From contig JAJRVC010000338.1 of assembly GCA_024277475.1 (NCBI GenBank), forward strand, positions 1 through 12,064: a DNA stretch of 12,064 nucleotides, read 5' to 3'. A model generated the notes under the pieces. It had not been told where the DNA came from. It searched no databases and saw nothing but the letters and a program-made list of their open reading frames with translations. Positions 1-7,290 of this stretch are shown in pieces; position 1 is the stretch's first letter; every line of letters starts with the position of its first letter. The position numbers were made by a program, and so were the translations under genes. Origin of the DNA: Deltaproteobacteria bacterium (GTDB lineage Bacteria; Desulfobacterota; Desulfobacteria; Desulfobacterales; JAFDCJ01).

Positions 1-937
1 ACGCATTTTCCGGTGGGGCATTGTATTCGGCCTGGTATGCAGCAATGAATTTTTTCACGGCATCAGTGCCCAGTTGAGCATCCATCAGCGAATGGGTGGA
101 AAAATAAGTATTATCAGCGCCTTTTCCGGCTATCTGGATCAACAGTGGCGTGTCGTAGCCGTCTCCACCGACGATGGGTTTTTCGATTCCGGACTCACGA
201 AACTGTTTGACAATGACGCCAACTTCATCAGGACCAGCTGAGATGAACAGAATGTCAGGTAGGGAACTCAGCCTTTTGAGTTTGGTGATCTGGGCAGAGT
301 AATCGGTATCACCTGTCTGATAAGTATCTTCCAGAACGATTTTGCCGCCTAACTCGATAAAACGCTCTTTGAAATATTTCCCAAGCCCCAAGGTATACTC
401 CATCCCTTTATCAATCAACAAGTAGGATGTTCTTGCTTTAAGAGTCTTGTATGCAAATTCGGCTGCAGCGGCGGCCTGAACGTTGTCACCGAAACAGGCC
501 ATATACAAGTATTCGGGTACTTGCTCCGGCAATCTGGGTGACGTCGCGCCGGAGGTAAGAAAAACGATGCCAGCCCTAGCTGCGATGGGTGCAGCGGCCA
601 GGGTCATATCTGAATCTGTGAAGCCGATCATAATTACGACCTTGTCGGATTCGACCAACTGTGTTGCTGCATTTCCGATTGTCGCGGCATCGGTCTTGCC
701 ATCGTACATGCCCAGATATAGTTGACGGCCCAGTACACCGCCAGCATTGTTAATTTCCTTTACCGCCAACTTGGCGCCGTTGGATGCGGGCACGTCTAAC
801 GAAGACATCCCTCCCGTAAGATTGTAAATGGCACCAATTTTGATGGATCCTGCAACGGCCGGTGTGGTCAGTGCAACCAATGCGCTTACCAATAAGGCCA
901 TAAAAGCCAGTGTCGCCATGGGGAAACGTGTTTTCAT
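1..937 (-). CDS. LivK-type ABC transporter substrate-binding protein (3' end cut by window edge)
   Basis: I translated this frame by hand from the ATG at 935-937; it stays open to base 1, giving about 312 residues. The usual family length is about 370-400, so the C-terminal part lies outside the window. The start is preceded by AAGGAG seven bases upstream. Residues 1-29 form a classical signal peptide (MKTR, a hydrophobic core, then AVA before GS), so the mature protein is periplasmic. The mature start SIKIGAIYNLTGGMSS, followed by KLAVKEINNAGGVLGRQL and later SDYSAQI-like and GGDGYDTP segments, is typical of type I periplasmic binding proteins of the Leu/Ile/Val family (Peripla_BP_6). The gene follows livM on the same strand and is the natural binding partner of the LivGFHM complex. 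The ligand could be a branched-chain amino acid, another amino acid, an amide or an aromatic or organic acid, since this family is broad. Confidence 0.93.
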   Translation of the reverse strand, partial: MKTRFPMATLAFMALLVSALVALTTPAVAGSIKIGAIYNLTGGMSSLDVPASNGAKLAVKEINNAGGVLGRQLYLGMYDGKTDAATIGNAATQLVESDKVVIMIGFTDSDMTLAAAPIAARAGIVFLTSGATSPRLPEQVPEYLYMACFGDNVQAAAAAEFAYKTLKARTSYLLIDKGMEYTLGLGKYFKERFIELGGKIVLEDTYQTGDTDYSAQITKLKRLSSLPDILFISAGPDEVGVIVKQFRESGIEKPIVGGDGYDTPLLIQIAGKGADNTYFSTHSLMDAQLGTDAVKKFIAAYQAEYNAPPENA

Positions 938-969
938 GGGGTTACTCCTTGTCTTTTGTGGTTAAGTTT

Positions 970-996
970 TTTGCATTCTTTTCTCCGGAATGCAAA
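970..996 (-). other. Perfect 9-bp stem-loop in the livM-binding protein spacer
   Basis: TTTGCATTC at 970-978 and GAATGCAAA at 988-996 are exact reverse complements around a 9-base loop. On the transcribed minus strand the stem is not followed by a U tract, so it does not look like an intrinsic terminator. It sits 33 bases upstream of the binding-protein start, inside the 109-base gap after livM. Structures between transporter and binding-protein genes often act in mRNA processing or stability and let the binding protein be made in excess. That role is inferred here. The rest of the gap holds only a 7-codon mini-ORF discussed in the findings. Confidence 0.55.
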
Positions 997-1046
997 CGCC
1001 TTTTCTGTCAGCTTACCAAGTTACGCGTTAAAATGGCACTTCATTT

Positions 1047-2099
1047 TTAAAGTCCTCCTTTTCGGTTTTTGGGTGGCAGCAGCAGGGACCACCACCGGTT
1101 AAAATTGATTTCACGATCTCCAAGTAATCCCTTTGGCCGAAAGATTATCACCACAATAAATACTATGGCAACCAAAATTTGACTGGCTCCATACATGGGC
1201 GGAATGTGGAAAGAACCGATACTCAAACCCCGCTCTGCATTCCGCAGGACCTCGGACAGAACCGTAACGAAAACGGCACCGACGATGGACCCGCTGACCG
1301 AACCTGAGCCGCCCAGAACTAGCATCATAATAATGCTGAATGTTTCCACAAAGTAAAAAGCCTTGGGCGAAAATGACATGATAAAATGCGCCCATAAGGA
1401 ACCGGCAACTGCCGTAAAAAAAGCACTGACACAGAAGGCGATAAGGCGAGATCGGACCACGCTGATTCCGAGGGATTGCGCTGCAATCTCGTTATCACGG
1501 ACAGCCATCAAGCACCGTCCATATGAAGAGTGGACCAGCCGCCAGATAGTATATACGGTTATGATGACCCACACCCACACCCACCAAAGCGTTGTGAATG
1601 AAGGCACTCCCGAGAATGTGCGGGAGCCCCGCGTAATAGAGGCCCAATTCACCAGGATCACCTGAACGATCACAAGGAATCCCAACGTTGCGACAGCCAC
1701 ATAAGGACCGCTGAGCCGCATCAACGAGAGCCCGACCAGCAGCGCAATGATCATGGCCAATATTGCACCAATCAGCGTAGCCGGCAGAAATGACAGTTGG
1801 ACATGAGCCAACCAATCCGGCAGGTCCGGCAGATTGACCCGTTTAAGGGATAGTGGTAATGTCAGAATAGCTGCTGTGTATGCACCGATAGCCATGAATC
1901 CGACATGGCCGAGAGAAAAAACGCCGGTAAAGCCATTGGAGAGATTCAAGCTGACGACAAGGATAATGCTGATTCCCAGACCGACGATGATACGTTGGAT
2001 ATAAGCGCTGGCTGCCAGTTGAGTATAAAATAGGCCCCCGACGGTCACCGTCAATAGAAGTGCCACGGTGAGCAGGTTGTAAAGTCGTTGGCGTTGCAT
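1047..2099 (-). CDS. livM: Branched-chain amino acid type ABC transporter permease LivM
   Basis: A 350-residue very hydrophobic inner-membrane permease, within the normal LivM length range. Landmarks of the LivM family (BPD_transp_2) are visible: NGFTGVFSLGHVGFMAIGAY at residues 55-74, the cytoplasmic coupling segment AVRDNEIAAQSLGI at 199-212 that contacts the ATPases, GGSGSVSG at 263-270, and the C-terminal RPKGLLGDRE at 321-330. I count roughly nine to ten membrane segments. The ATG at 2097-2099 lies one base after the livH stop codon and is preceded by GGGAG inside livH, indicating translational coupling. It pairs with LivH to form the transmembrane channel for the substrate delivered by the binding protein encoded downstream. 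Residues 172-178 show an odd Trp-Val alternation encoded by a hexamer repeat. The family assignment is secure; the substrate is not. Confidence 0.96.
   Translation of the reverse strand: MQRQRLYNLLTVALLLTVTVGGLFYTQLAASAYIQRIIVGLGISIILVVSLNLSNGFTGVFSLGHVGFMAIGAYTAAILTLPLSLKRVNLPDLPDWLAHVQLSFLPATLIGAILAMIIALLVGLSLMRLSGPYVAVATLGFLVIVQVILVNWASITRGSRTFSGVPSFTTLWWVWVWVIITVYTIWRLVHSSYGRCLMAVRDNEIAAQSLGISVVRSRLIAFCVSAFFTAVAGSLWAHFIMSFSPKAFYFVETFSIIMMLVLGGSGSVSGSIVGAVFVTVLSEVLRNAERGLSIGSFHIPPMYGASQILVAIVFIVVIIFRPKGLLGDREINFNRWWSLLLPPKNRKGGL
1567..1584 (-). repeat. (ACCCAC)x3 simple repeat inside livM
   Basis: Three exact copies of the hexamer ACCCAC on the plus strand encode alternating Trp and Val (WVWVWV) within a predicted membrane helix of LivM, around residues 173-178. 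The repeat unit is in frame, so copy-number change would add or remove two residues without breaking the gene. The hydrophobic helix tolerates it. It may be simple slippage. Confidence 0.6.
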
Positions 2100-2100
2100 C

Positions 2101-2997
2101 TCAGATTTTCTCCCTTTCGGTAGAACCCAGAATCCCGTTGGGCCGGAACAACAATAAAATAATCAGGGCGGCAAACACGAATGCGTCACGGAAGGGCGTC
2201 AGCGATGCAGGGAGCAACCCTTGCAGCAGAATTTCCAGGATGCCCAAAACATAGCCCCCCAACACTGCCCCGGGTAGACTGCCCAATCCACCGATAACCG
2301 ATGCCACGAACGCTTTGAGCACAGGATAAAACCCCATGAACGGGTCGATCTTGCCGACGCGAATACTCCACAGGATGCCGACTACACCGGCCAGCATAGA
2401 GCCGATGGCGAAAGCATAAGCGATCACTACATTGACGTTGATACCCACCAGCCGGGCAGCCAACAGGTCTTCGGAGGCCGCTCGCATCGATATACCCACT
2501 TCGGTGCGGGTGACAAACAGTGTCAGCAACACCAGCAGTATGAAAGCCACGACAATCGCAACGATATCAACACTGGCGACCCTCAAGTGGCCGAATTGCA
2601 AAGCGTTCTTCAACATCGCCGGTGCGGGGAACGGCTTCGAAGTGGGGTTGAAAATCAGGATCGCTGCATTTTCGAGCAGGATGGTCACGGCAAACGATGT
2701 CAACAACATCGCCACATCCGGCGCACCCCTGATTGGACGATAAGCGATACGTTCCATGATGAGTCCCGCGATTGTGCTGGCGGCAATGCCGGCGGATGCT
2801 GCCAGCCAGAACGGCGAACCCGCCCCCAGAAGCATCAGAGCGGCATAGCTGCCGACCATGATGAGGTCTCCGTGTGCAAAATTGATCAGGCGCAAGATCC
2901 CGAACACCATTGCCAGTCCGATGGCCATGAGCGCATAAAGGCTGCCGATGCTGATCGCATTGATCGCTTGCTGAATGAAAAACTCGACAGATGTCAT
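2101..2997 (-). CDS. livH: Branched-chain amino acid type ABC transporter permease LivH
   Basis: A 298-residue hydrophobic integral membrane protein of normal LivH length. Family signatures are present: GLAMVFGILRLINFAHGDL at about residues 27-45, the coupling segment MRAASEDLLAARLVGI at 171-186, IGGLGSLPGAVLGG at 235-248, and the C-terminal RPNGILGS at 285-292. It should form the inner-membrane pore together with LivM. The ATG at 2995-2997 is five bases beyond the livF stop and is preceded by GGGGGA overlapping that stop. The 3' end is one base from livM. The order G-F-H-M followed by the binding protein is a common variant of the liv operon. I see no truncation or substitution of note. Confidence 0.97.
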   Translation of the reverse strand: MTSVEFFIQQAINAISIGSLYALMAIGLAMVFGILRLINFAHGDLIMVGSYAALMLLGAGSPFWLAASAGIAASTIAGLIMERIAYRPIRGAPDVAMLLTSFAVTILLENAAILIFNPTSKPFPAPAMLKNALQFGHLRVASVDIVAIVVAFILLVLLTLFVTRTEVGISMRAASEDLLAARLVGINVNVVIAYAFAIGSMLAGVVGILWSIRVGKIDPFMGFYPVLKAFVASVIGGLGSLPGAVLGGYVLGILEILLQGLLPASLTPFRDAFVFAALIILLLFRPNGILGSTEREKI

Positions 2998-3002
2998 TGG
3001 AC

Positions 3003-3707
3003 CTATCCCCCTAAATACAAACGTTCAATTTCCGGATTGCCGCGCAATTCTTCGACGGTACCGCTCAGTACAATCCTTCCGGTCTCCATCAGATAACAAC
3101 GGCTTGCAACCTGCAGAGCTTTGCGTGCGTTTTGTTCGACCAGCAGAATCGTTACCCCTTGCTGATGCAACTTTCTGATCACATCGAAAATGGTCTGTAC
3201 GATAACCGGGGCCAGGCCAAGCGACGGTTCGTCTAGCATCAACAAGCGCGGACGCGCCATTAGTGATCGTGCGATGGCCAGCATTTGCTGCTCGCCGCCG
3301 CTCAATGTCGCTCCGGTCTGTCCTGACCGCTCGCCGAGTAACGGGAAAAGCGAACAAACCCAATCGATATCTTTCTTTACTTCGCTACGATCCCGGCGTC
3401 GCACGGCGCCCATAAGCAAATTCTCTCGGACTGTCAAGCCGCCAAAGATATGTCTTCCTTCGGGACATTGAATCACGCCCAGTTTCACAATGTCGTATGG
3501 GCTTGCCTGGGCCAGATCCTTTTCCTCGTATAAGATTTTGCCGATGCGTGTTTTCATGATACCCGAAACACTCATCAGGGTGGTGGATTTGCCGGCGCCA
3601 TTGGATCCAAGGATTGCGACGAGTTCGCCTTCATTAACTTCTCCGGTGATTCCCTTCAGGGCATGTACCTGGCCGTAGTAAACATGAACGTTTTCAAACC
3701 TGAGCAT
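3003..3707 (-). CDS. livF: ABC transporter ATP-binding protein LivF
   Basis: A cytoplasmic ATPase of 234 residues from the preferred start. Walker A is GSNGAGKST near residues 34-42, the signature is LSGGEQQ at 135-141, and Walker B is LLMLDEP at 155-161. The LivF-specific PEGRHIF (82-88) and LLVEQNA (188-194) segments identify it as LivF rather than LivG. The reading frame can also start at a TTG ending at 3716, but the GGGAG at 3717-3721 would abut that codon directly, whereas it lies nine bases before the ATG at 3705-3707. From that ATG the gene overlaps the end of livG by 14 bases. It forms the ATPase heterodimer with LivG and powers LivHM transport. Confidence 0.97.
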   Translation of the reverse strand: MLRFENVHVYYGQVHALKGITGEVNEGELVAILGSNGAGKSTTLMSVSGIMKTRIGKILYEEKDLAQASPYDIVKLGVIQCPEGRHIFGGLTVRENLLMGAVRRRDRSEVKKDIDWVCSLFPLLGERSGQTGATLSGGEQQMLAIARSLMARPRLLMLDEPSLGLAPVIVQTIFDVIRKLHQQGVTILLVEQNARKALQVASRCYLMETGRIVLSGTVEELRGNPEIERLYLGG

Positions 3708-4497
3708 CTGTCTCAACTCCCAAATAAGCTTCGATCACCTTTGGGTTATTGCGGATTTCTTCCGGTGATCCCTCGGCGAGGATTTCACCATAGCTCAATA
3801 CCTGGAGGCGCTTGCTAAGTTGCATGACAACGGGCATATTGTGTTCGACAATCACGATGGTCAGATCGTACAAATCGCGAATCCGCTGGATGAGGTGCAG
3901 CACCTTCATGCTCTCTATTGGATTCATACCCGCTGTTGGTTCATCGAGAAGCAGCAGCTTGGGTTGCAAAGCGAGTGCCCGTACGATTTCCAGCCGGCGT
4001 TGATCCCCGTAAGGCAGGGCGTCTGCGTATACCTCAGCCTGGCCATCGAGGTCGAACAATGCCAGCTGTTCAAGTGATCGCTGATTCAACCTGCGTTCAC
4101 GGGCAGCAAACGAGGGCAGGGTCAACAATGTTGTAAGAAGATTGTCCGGGTCATGCGCCTGCTGTGCCGCCTTGACATTGTCCAATACCGTCATGGTTGG
4201 AAAGAGACGAATATTCTGAAACGTACGACCGATGCCGAGCATACTAATTTTATCCGGAGACATGCTGGTTATGTCGTCACCCAAGAGTCGAATCGTCCCG
4301 TGTGTTGGACGGACATATCCGGTCAGCAGGTTGAAGACCGTGGTCTTGCCGGCTCCGTTTGGACCGATGATGGACAGGATTTCCCCCCGGCGCAACTTCA
4401 AGTGGTAATTATTTACAGCCATCAAGCCCTTAAAGGCTTTTGATAGATTCTCTACCTCAAGAATATTGGGGGCTCTTTCTGCGCTATGGGTACTCAC
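3694..4497 (-). CDS. livG: ABC transporter ATP-binding protein LivG
   Basis: A cytoplasmic ATPase of 267 residues. Walker A is GPNGAGKTT (45-53), the Q-loop glutamine is near residue 94 in GRTFQNIRLF, and the signature is the LivG-type variant LPYGDQRRLEI (161-171). Walker B is LLLLDEPTAGMNP (181-193) and the switch histidine is in VIVEHNM (215-221). The long helical insert between Q-loop and signature (about 105-150) is normal for LivG. The start is a GTG at 4495-4497 preceded at about eight bases by an AGAGGGAAG stretch. This is the first intact gene of the liv operon, and a pseudogene lies upstream. The 3' end overlaps livF. Confidence 0.97.
   Translation of the reverse strand: MSTHSAERAPNILEVENLSKAFKGLMAVNNYHLKLRRGEILSIIGPNGAGKTTVFNLLTGYVRPTHGTIRLLGDDITSMSPDKISMLGIGRTFQNIRLFPTMTVLDNVKAAQQAHDPDNLLTTLLTLPSFAARERRLNQRSLEQLALFDLDGQAEVYADALPYGDQRRLEIVRALALQPKLLLLDEPTAGMNPIESMKVLHLIQRIRDLYDLTIVIVEHNMPVVMQLSKRLQVLSYGEILAEGSPEEIRNNPKVIEAYLGVETDAQV
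3717..3721 (-). promoter_or_regulatory. Ribosome binding site deciding the livF start
   Basis: The minus strand reads GGGAG here, nine bases before the ATG at 3705-3707 and zero bases before the competing in-frame TTG at 3714-3716. This spacing supports the ATG and makes MLRFENVHVYYG the N-terminus of LivF. Confidence 0.6.
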
Positions 4498-4563
4498 AAC
4501 TATCTTCCCTCTTTGATCGATTTACCTATCACTAATCGAGTTTGAAACCATCCGGTAAGTGGC

Positions 4564-4614
4564 GTAGACAAAAAACCTGAAATCGCTTCCTGGCGCATTA
4601 ATAGGTTTGTCTGC
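4564..4614 (-). other. Imperfect inverted repeat in the spacer upstream of livG
   Basis: GTAGACAAA at 4564-4572 pairs with TTTGTCTGC at 4606-4614 (nine pairs with one T-G wobble). After a three-base bulge, CCT (4576-4578) pairs with AGG (4603-4605) around a 24-base loop. It lies in the 168-base gap between the aminotransferase remnant and livG, so it would sit in the leader of the liv transcript if that starts upstream. The U-run lies inside the structure rather than after it, so I do not call a terminator. Function unknown. No convincing -35/-10 pair was found in this gap. Confidence 0.35.
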
Positions 4615-4665
4615 AAGATTTTCATTGAACATCACGGCAGATCTAATAAAGTATTTGCTGTATCT

Positions 4666-5178
4666 TCAATACTTTCTCTGTCGAAGAAAATCAACACCTT
4701 TCTTTATCCTTGATATCCCGTCTTCGAGTCTTTCAGTATCTACGGCAAATGACACGCGAATATATCCCTCCCCGCTTTTCCCAAAGATACTTCCCGGCAC
4801 CACTGCCACGCTATGTTCCCTGACGAGATACTTAGCAAACTCCCACGACGACATCCCACAGCCCGATATGTTCGGAAAGGCATAAAAAGTCAACTCCGGT
4901 TTGAGGCAATGAATCCCGTCGATGTCATTGAGGCCCTCATGGACAAGTTGCCGCCGTTTATCATAAGTAGCCACCATCTCCCGCACACACCGCACACAGT
5001 CCTGGGGGGGGCGGAAATGGCCGATAGGGCGGCTCTCTGGGCAACGGCGGTCACGCCGGATACCATGTGCTCCATGAGCTTTTCCATCTCGTCGATGATC
5101 GCTTTGGGTGCAACGGTGTAGCCCACCCGTCAGCCGGTCATCGCATAAAACTTGGAGAGCGTGAACGCCTGCAATTTA
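4666..5178 (-). pseudogene. Remnant of class I/II PLP-dependent aminotransferase (C-terminal part, frameshift plus nonsense)
   Basis: The minus strand encodes the C-terminal two fifths of an aspartate-aminotransferase-fold enzyme. The PLP-lysine motif SKFYAMTG is followed by TGA where the family has Trp (stop at 5130-5132), then RVGYTVAPKAIIDEMEKL. The lysine codon is at 5151-5153. The frame then shifts at eight G (5004-5011) and resumes as CVREMVATYDKRRQLVHEG through to the normal-looking C-terminus LRQRKY at 4666. It includes VPGSIFGKSGEGYIRVSFA with the conserved substrate-binding Arg context. Nothing upstream of about 5178 matches: roughly the first 230 codons are gone, and the remnant meets the stop of the synthetase gene. 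Three independent lesions make loss of function nearly certain. The original substrate is unknown. Confidence 0.92.
4981..4998 (-). repeat. 9-bp tandem duplication inside the aminotransferase remnant
   Basis: CCGCACACA occurs twice in direct succession on the plus strand and encodes the doubled Cys-Val-Arg (CVRCVRE) on the minus strand. It is in frame and lies five bases from the eight-G run that carries the frameshift. The relatives I recall have a single copy of this segment, so it is probably a slippage duplication that arose in the decaying gene. Confidence 0.6.
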
Positions 5179-7278
5179 TCTATCCAGGGCTTGGCGGCAG
5201 CGGGCCAGGATACTCAGGACTTCAAAGGGTTCTTCAATCAGCGGGAAGGTGGGCACTCCCCGGGGCTCCAGATAGGCTTTGGCGGCGTCCATGTGTTTTT
5301 TTTGCCCGGAAAATGTGACATACAGCGGTTTGGCCGGATATTGCTGAGCCAGTTCTACAATAAAATCCAGGGGCGGTACACCGGTTTCATCGGTAATCAT
5401 CAGAATCATTACAACGGCATCGATGTTGGCGTCTTTCAGCACCGCTTCGGCACCCTCCCGATAAGCGCCTCCCACACCGCTCGCCGTGGCGGCCGGCCAG
5501 ATGTCCACCGGATTTCGCATCCGAATGAAGGCGGGACTGATGTCCTGAAGACGGCGGCGGGTTTTCTCTTCCAGAGCCGGCACCTCCAGCCCCCAGCGCC
5601 GGTGGCAAAGGTCCGTCATACAGACAAGCATGGCGCCCGAGGGTGCTAAAAAGCTCACCCGGTTACCCTGGGGCAGAGGCATGGCGGATATCGCCTTGGC
5701 GGCCAGAATCAGGTGGGAATATTTATAGACTCTGACCACACCGGCCTGCCGCAGGACCCCCTCGATAATTCTATCGTCCGACGCCAGAGCTGCAGTATGG
5801 GCCACAGCCGCCCGGGACCCTTCGGCCGTAGCCCCCCCCTTCAGCAGGATCACCGGCTTGACACGCGTCACCTTGCGGGCGACTTCCAGAAAACGCCGCG
5901 GCCTTTTAAAGCTTTCCAGATAGATAAAGATGGCCTCGGTTTCCGGATCCCGGCCGTAATATTCCAGCACCTCGCTTTCTTCCACATCCAGTTTGTTGCC
6001 CATACCCAGCACCCGGGCAACGCCGAAGTGTTCACCGGTCATGATATATCGCATGGTATGAGTGGCGAAATTTCCGGTCTGAGCTAGGTAGGAAATTTTG
6101 CCGCGCGGAATTTTCCCAAGCGGAAAAAAACTTGAGGTGAATTTGTGAGGCGTCGATGTGTGTCCGGATGTATTGGGACCAATCGCTCGAACCCCTGAAT
6201 CGCGGATGGCCTGAATCGTTTCCTGCTGGAGTTCCTCTCCCTGCTGATCCACCTCGGCAAATCCGCTGGCAGCCAGGACAACGGCTCCCGCCCCCTTCGC
6301 AGCACACTCCCTGATGGCCTGCGGAGTAGCCGAAGCAGGCAATATGATGATAGCCTGGTCGATTTTTCCCGGCAAATCCTGGATCGACGGATATACCCGG
6401 TGTCCCAGAATTTCGCCGCCCTTGGGATTGACCAGGTACAGTTGACCTTCGAATTCATTGGCCAAAATGTTCTGAATGACGTCATTGCCTGCTTTGTGTG
6501 GGGTGCCTGAAGCTCCGATAACAGCGACGCTTTGCGGTTCGAACAATTTTGTTAAATTCCCGCTGACAAATTTCTCCTCCAGCGACGCTGGTTGGGGTCT
6601 CTGCAATACGATCAGGGCGTCTACGGCCACGGGACACCCATTGCGGATAATCAACGGATTGACGTCTATTTCGCGGACTGCCGGATGGTCGAGACCGATT
6701 TGACCCAGCTGTTGGAGGCAGTGGCTGAGTTGATCGATCCGAACTGGCTCAAGCCCGCGAAGTCCCTTTAAAATTTTAGACCCCTTAATTTCGGTCGTCA
6801 TTTCCCGGGCATCCTGTGAGCCTAAAGGTGCGACCCGGAAAGATACGTCTCCCAGGGCTTCGGTGAAAATTCCGCCCAGACCGAACATAACACAGGGCCC
6901 GAACTGTTCATCCCGGTTTAAGCCCACCACCAGTTCACGGGAGCCCCGGACCATTTCCTGGACCAGAATCCCCCCGTCAAGGTCCCGGGCTTTGGCGGAC
7001 AGACGATCATAGGCCTTCTTTAATTCGACCCCATTACCGATTCCCAGCTCAATGAGTTCCTGCTCGGTCTTATGCTGTGCTGCGGCTGCACAAACTTTTA
7101 GAACCACCGGATAGCCGATCTGTTCTGCAGCTTGCTCGGCTGCAGCAAGTTCGTCGATTAGAAATTCCTGAGTCGTCGGAATCCCGTACTCGACAAGAAT
7201 CCTTTTGCTGTCATATTCGGATAAAGTTGTTTGGCCAGCGAGTATTGCATTCGCAATAATTGTTTTTACGGATTTCAT
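5176..7278 (-). CDS. ADP-forming acyl-CoA synthetase (acetate-CoA ligase type), single chain, ATP-grasp domain first
   Basis: A 700-residue cytoplasmic enzyme that interconverts acyl-CoA + ADP + Pi and acid + CoA + ATP. Residues 1-230 are the ATP-grasp (beta) part: SEYDSKRILVEYGIP, LKVCAAAAQHKTE with the swinging-loop His69, GLGGIFTEALGDVSFRVAPL, and EIDVNPLII. Residues about 245-370 are the CoA-binding Rossmann domain (SVAVIGASGTPHKAGND, YLVNPKGGEILG, IGPNTSG). Residues 390-700 are the succinyl-CoA-ligase-like domains, with LAQTGNF, GMGNKLDVEESEVLEYYGRDP and AAVAHTAAL, where His494 should be the phosphorylated histidine (GHAGA in SucD, SHTG in most relatives). The domain order beta-alpha is the reverse of the commonest fused form. 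The ATG at 7276-7278 is preceded by GGAGGAG, and 12 bases separate it from the upstream dehydrogenase, implying co-transcription. A role in harvesting the BKACE thioester as ATP is inferred. Confidence 0.95.
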   Translation of the reverse strand: MKSVKTIIANAILAGQTTLSEYDSKRILVEYGIPTTQEFLIDELAAAEQAAEQIGYPVVLKVCAAAAQHKTEQELIELGIGNGVELKKAYDRLSAKARDLDGGILVQEMVRGSRELVVGLNRDEQFGPCVMFGLGGIFTEALGDVSFRVAPLGSQDAREMTTEIKGSKILKGLRGLEPVRIDQLSHCLQQLGQIGLDHPAVREIDVNPLIIRNGCPVAVDALIVLQRPQPASLEEKFVSGNLTKLFEPQSVAVIGASGTPHKAGNDVIQNILANEFEGQLYLVNPKGGEILGHRVYPSIQDLPGKIDQAIIILPASATPQAIRECAAKGAGAVVLAASGFAEVDQQGEELQQETIQAIRDSGVRAIGPNTSGHTSTPHKFTSSFFPLGKIPRGKISYLAQTGNFATHTMRYIMTGEHFGVARVLGMGNKLDVEESEVLEYYGRDPETEAIFIYLESFKRPRRFLEVARKVTRVKPVILLKGGATAEGSRAAVAHTAALASDDRIIEGVLRQAGVVRVYKYSHLILAAKAISAMPLPQGNRVSFLAPSGAMLVCMTDLCHRRWGLEVPALEEKTRRRLQDISPAFIRMRNPVDIWPAATASGVGGAYREGAEAVLKDANIDAVVMILMITDETGVPPLDFIVELAQQYPAKPLYVTFSGQKKHMDAAKAYLEPRGVPTFPLIEEPFEVLSILARCRQALDR

Positions 7279-7290
7279 ATCTCCTCCAGC

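Noticed and set aside
483..725. 80-codon plus-strand ORF near the left edge
   Set aside because: It is antisense to the binding-protein gene, which has a signal peptide, ribosome site and clear family motifs on the minus strand.
2587..3096. 169-codon plus-strand ORF
   Set aside because: It is antisense to livH and livF, has a low-complexity basic composition with no recognisable domain, and lies opposite well-supported genes.
5130..5132. TGA in the aminotransferase read as Trp or selenocysteine
   Set aside because: Neighbouring genes use TGG for Trp and TGA as a true stop (for example the livH and livG ends). A Sec residue at an invariant Trp is not known in this family, and a separate frameshift and truncation already kill the gene.
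5152..5649. 165-codon plus-strand ORF
   Set aside because: It is the antisense shadow of the acyl-CoA synthetase 3' end, with no family resemblance and no ribosome site.
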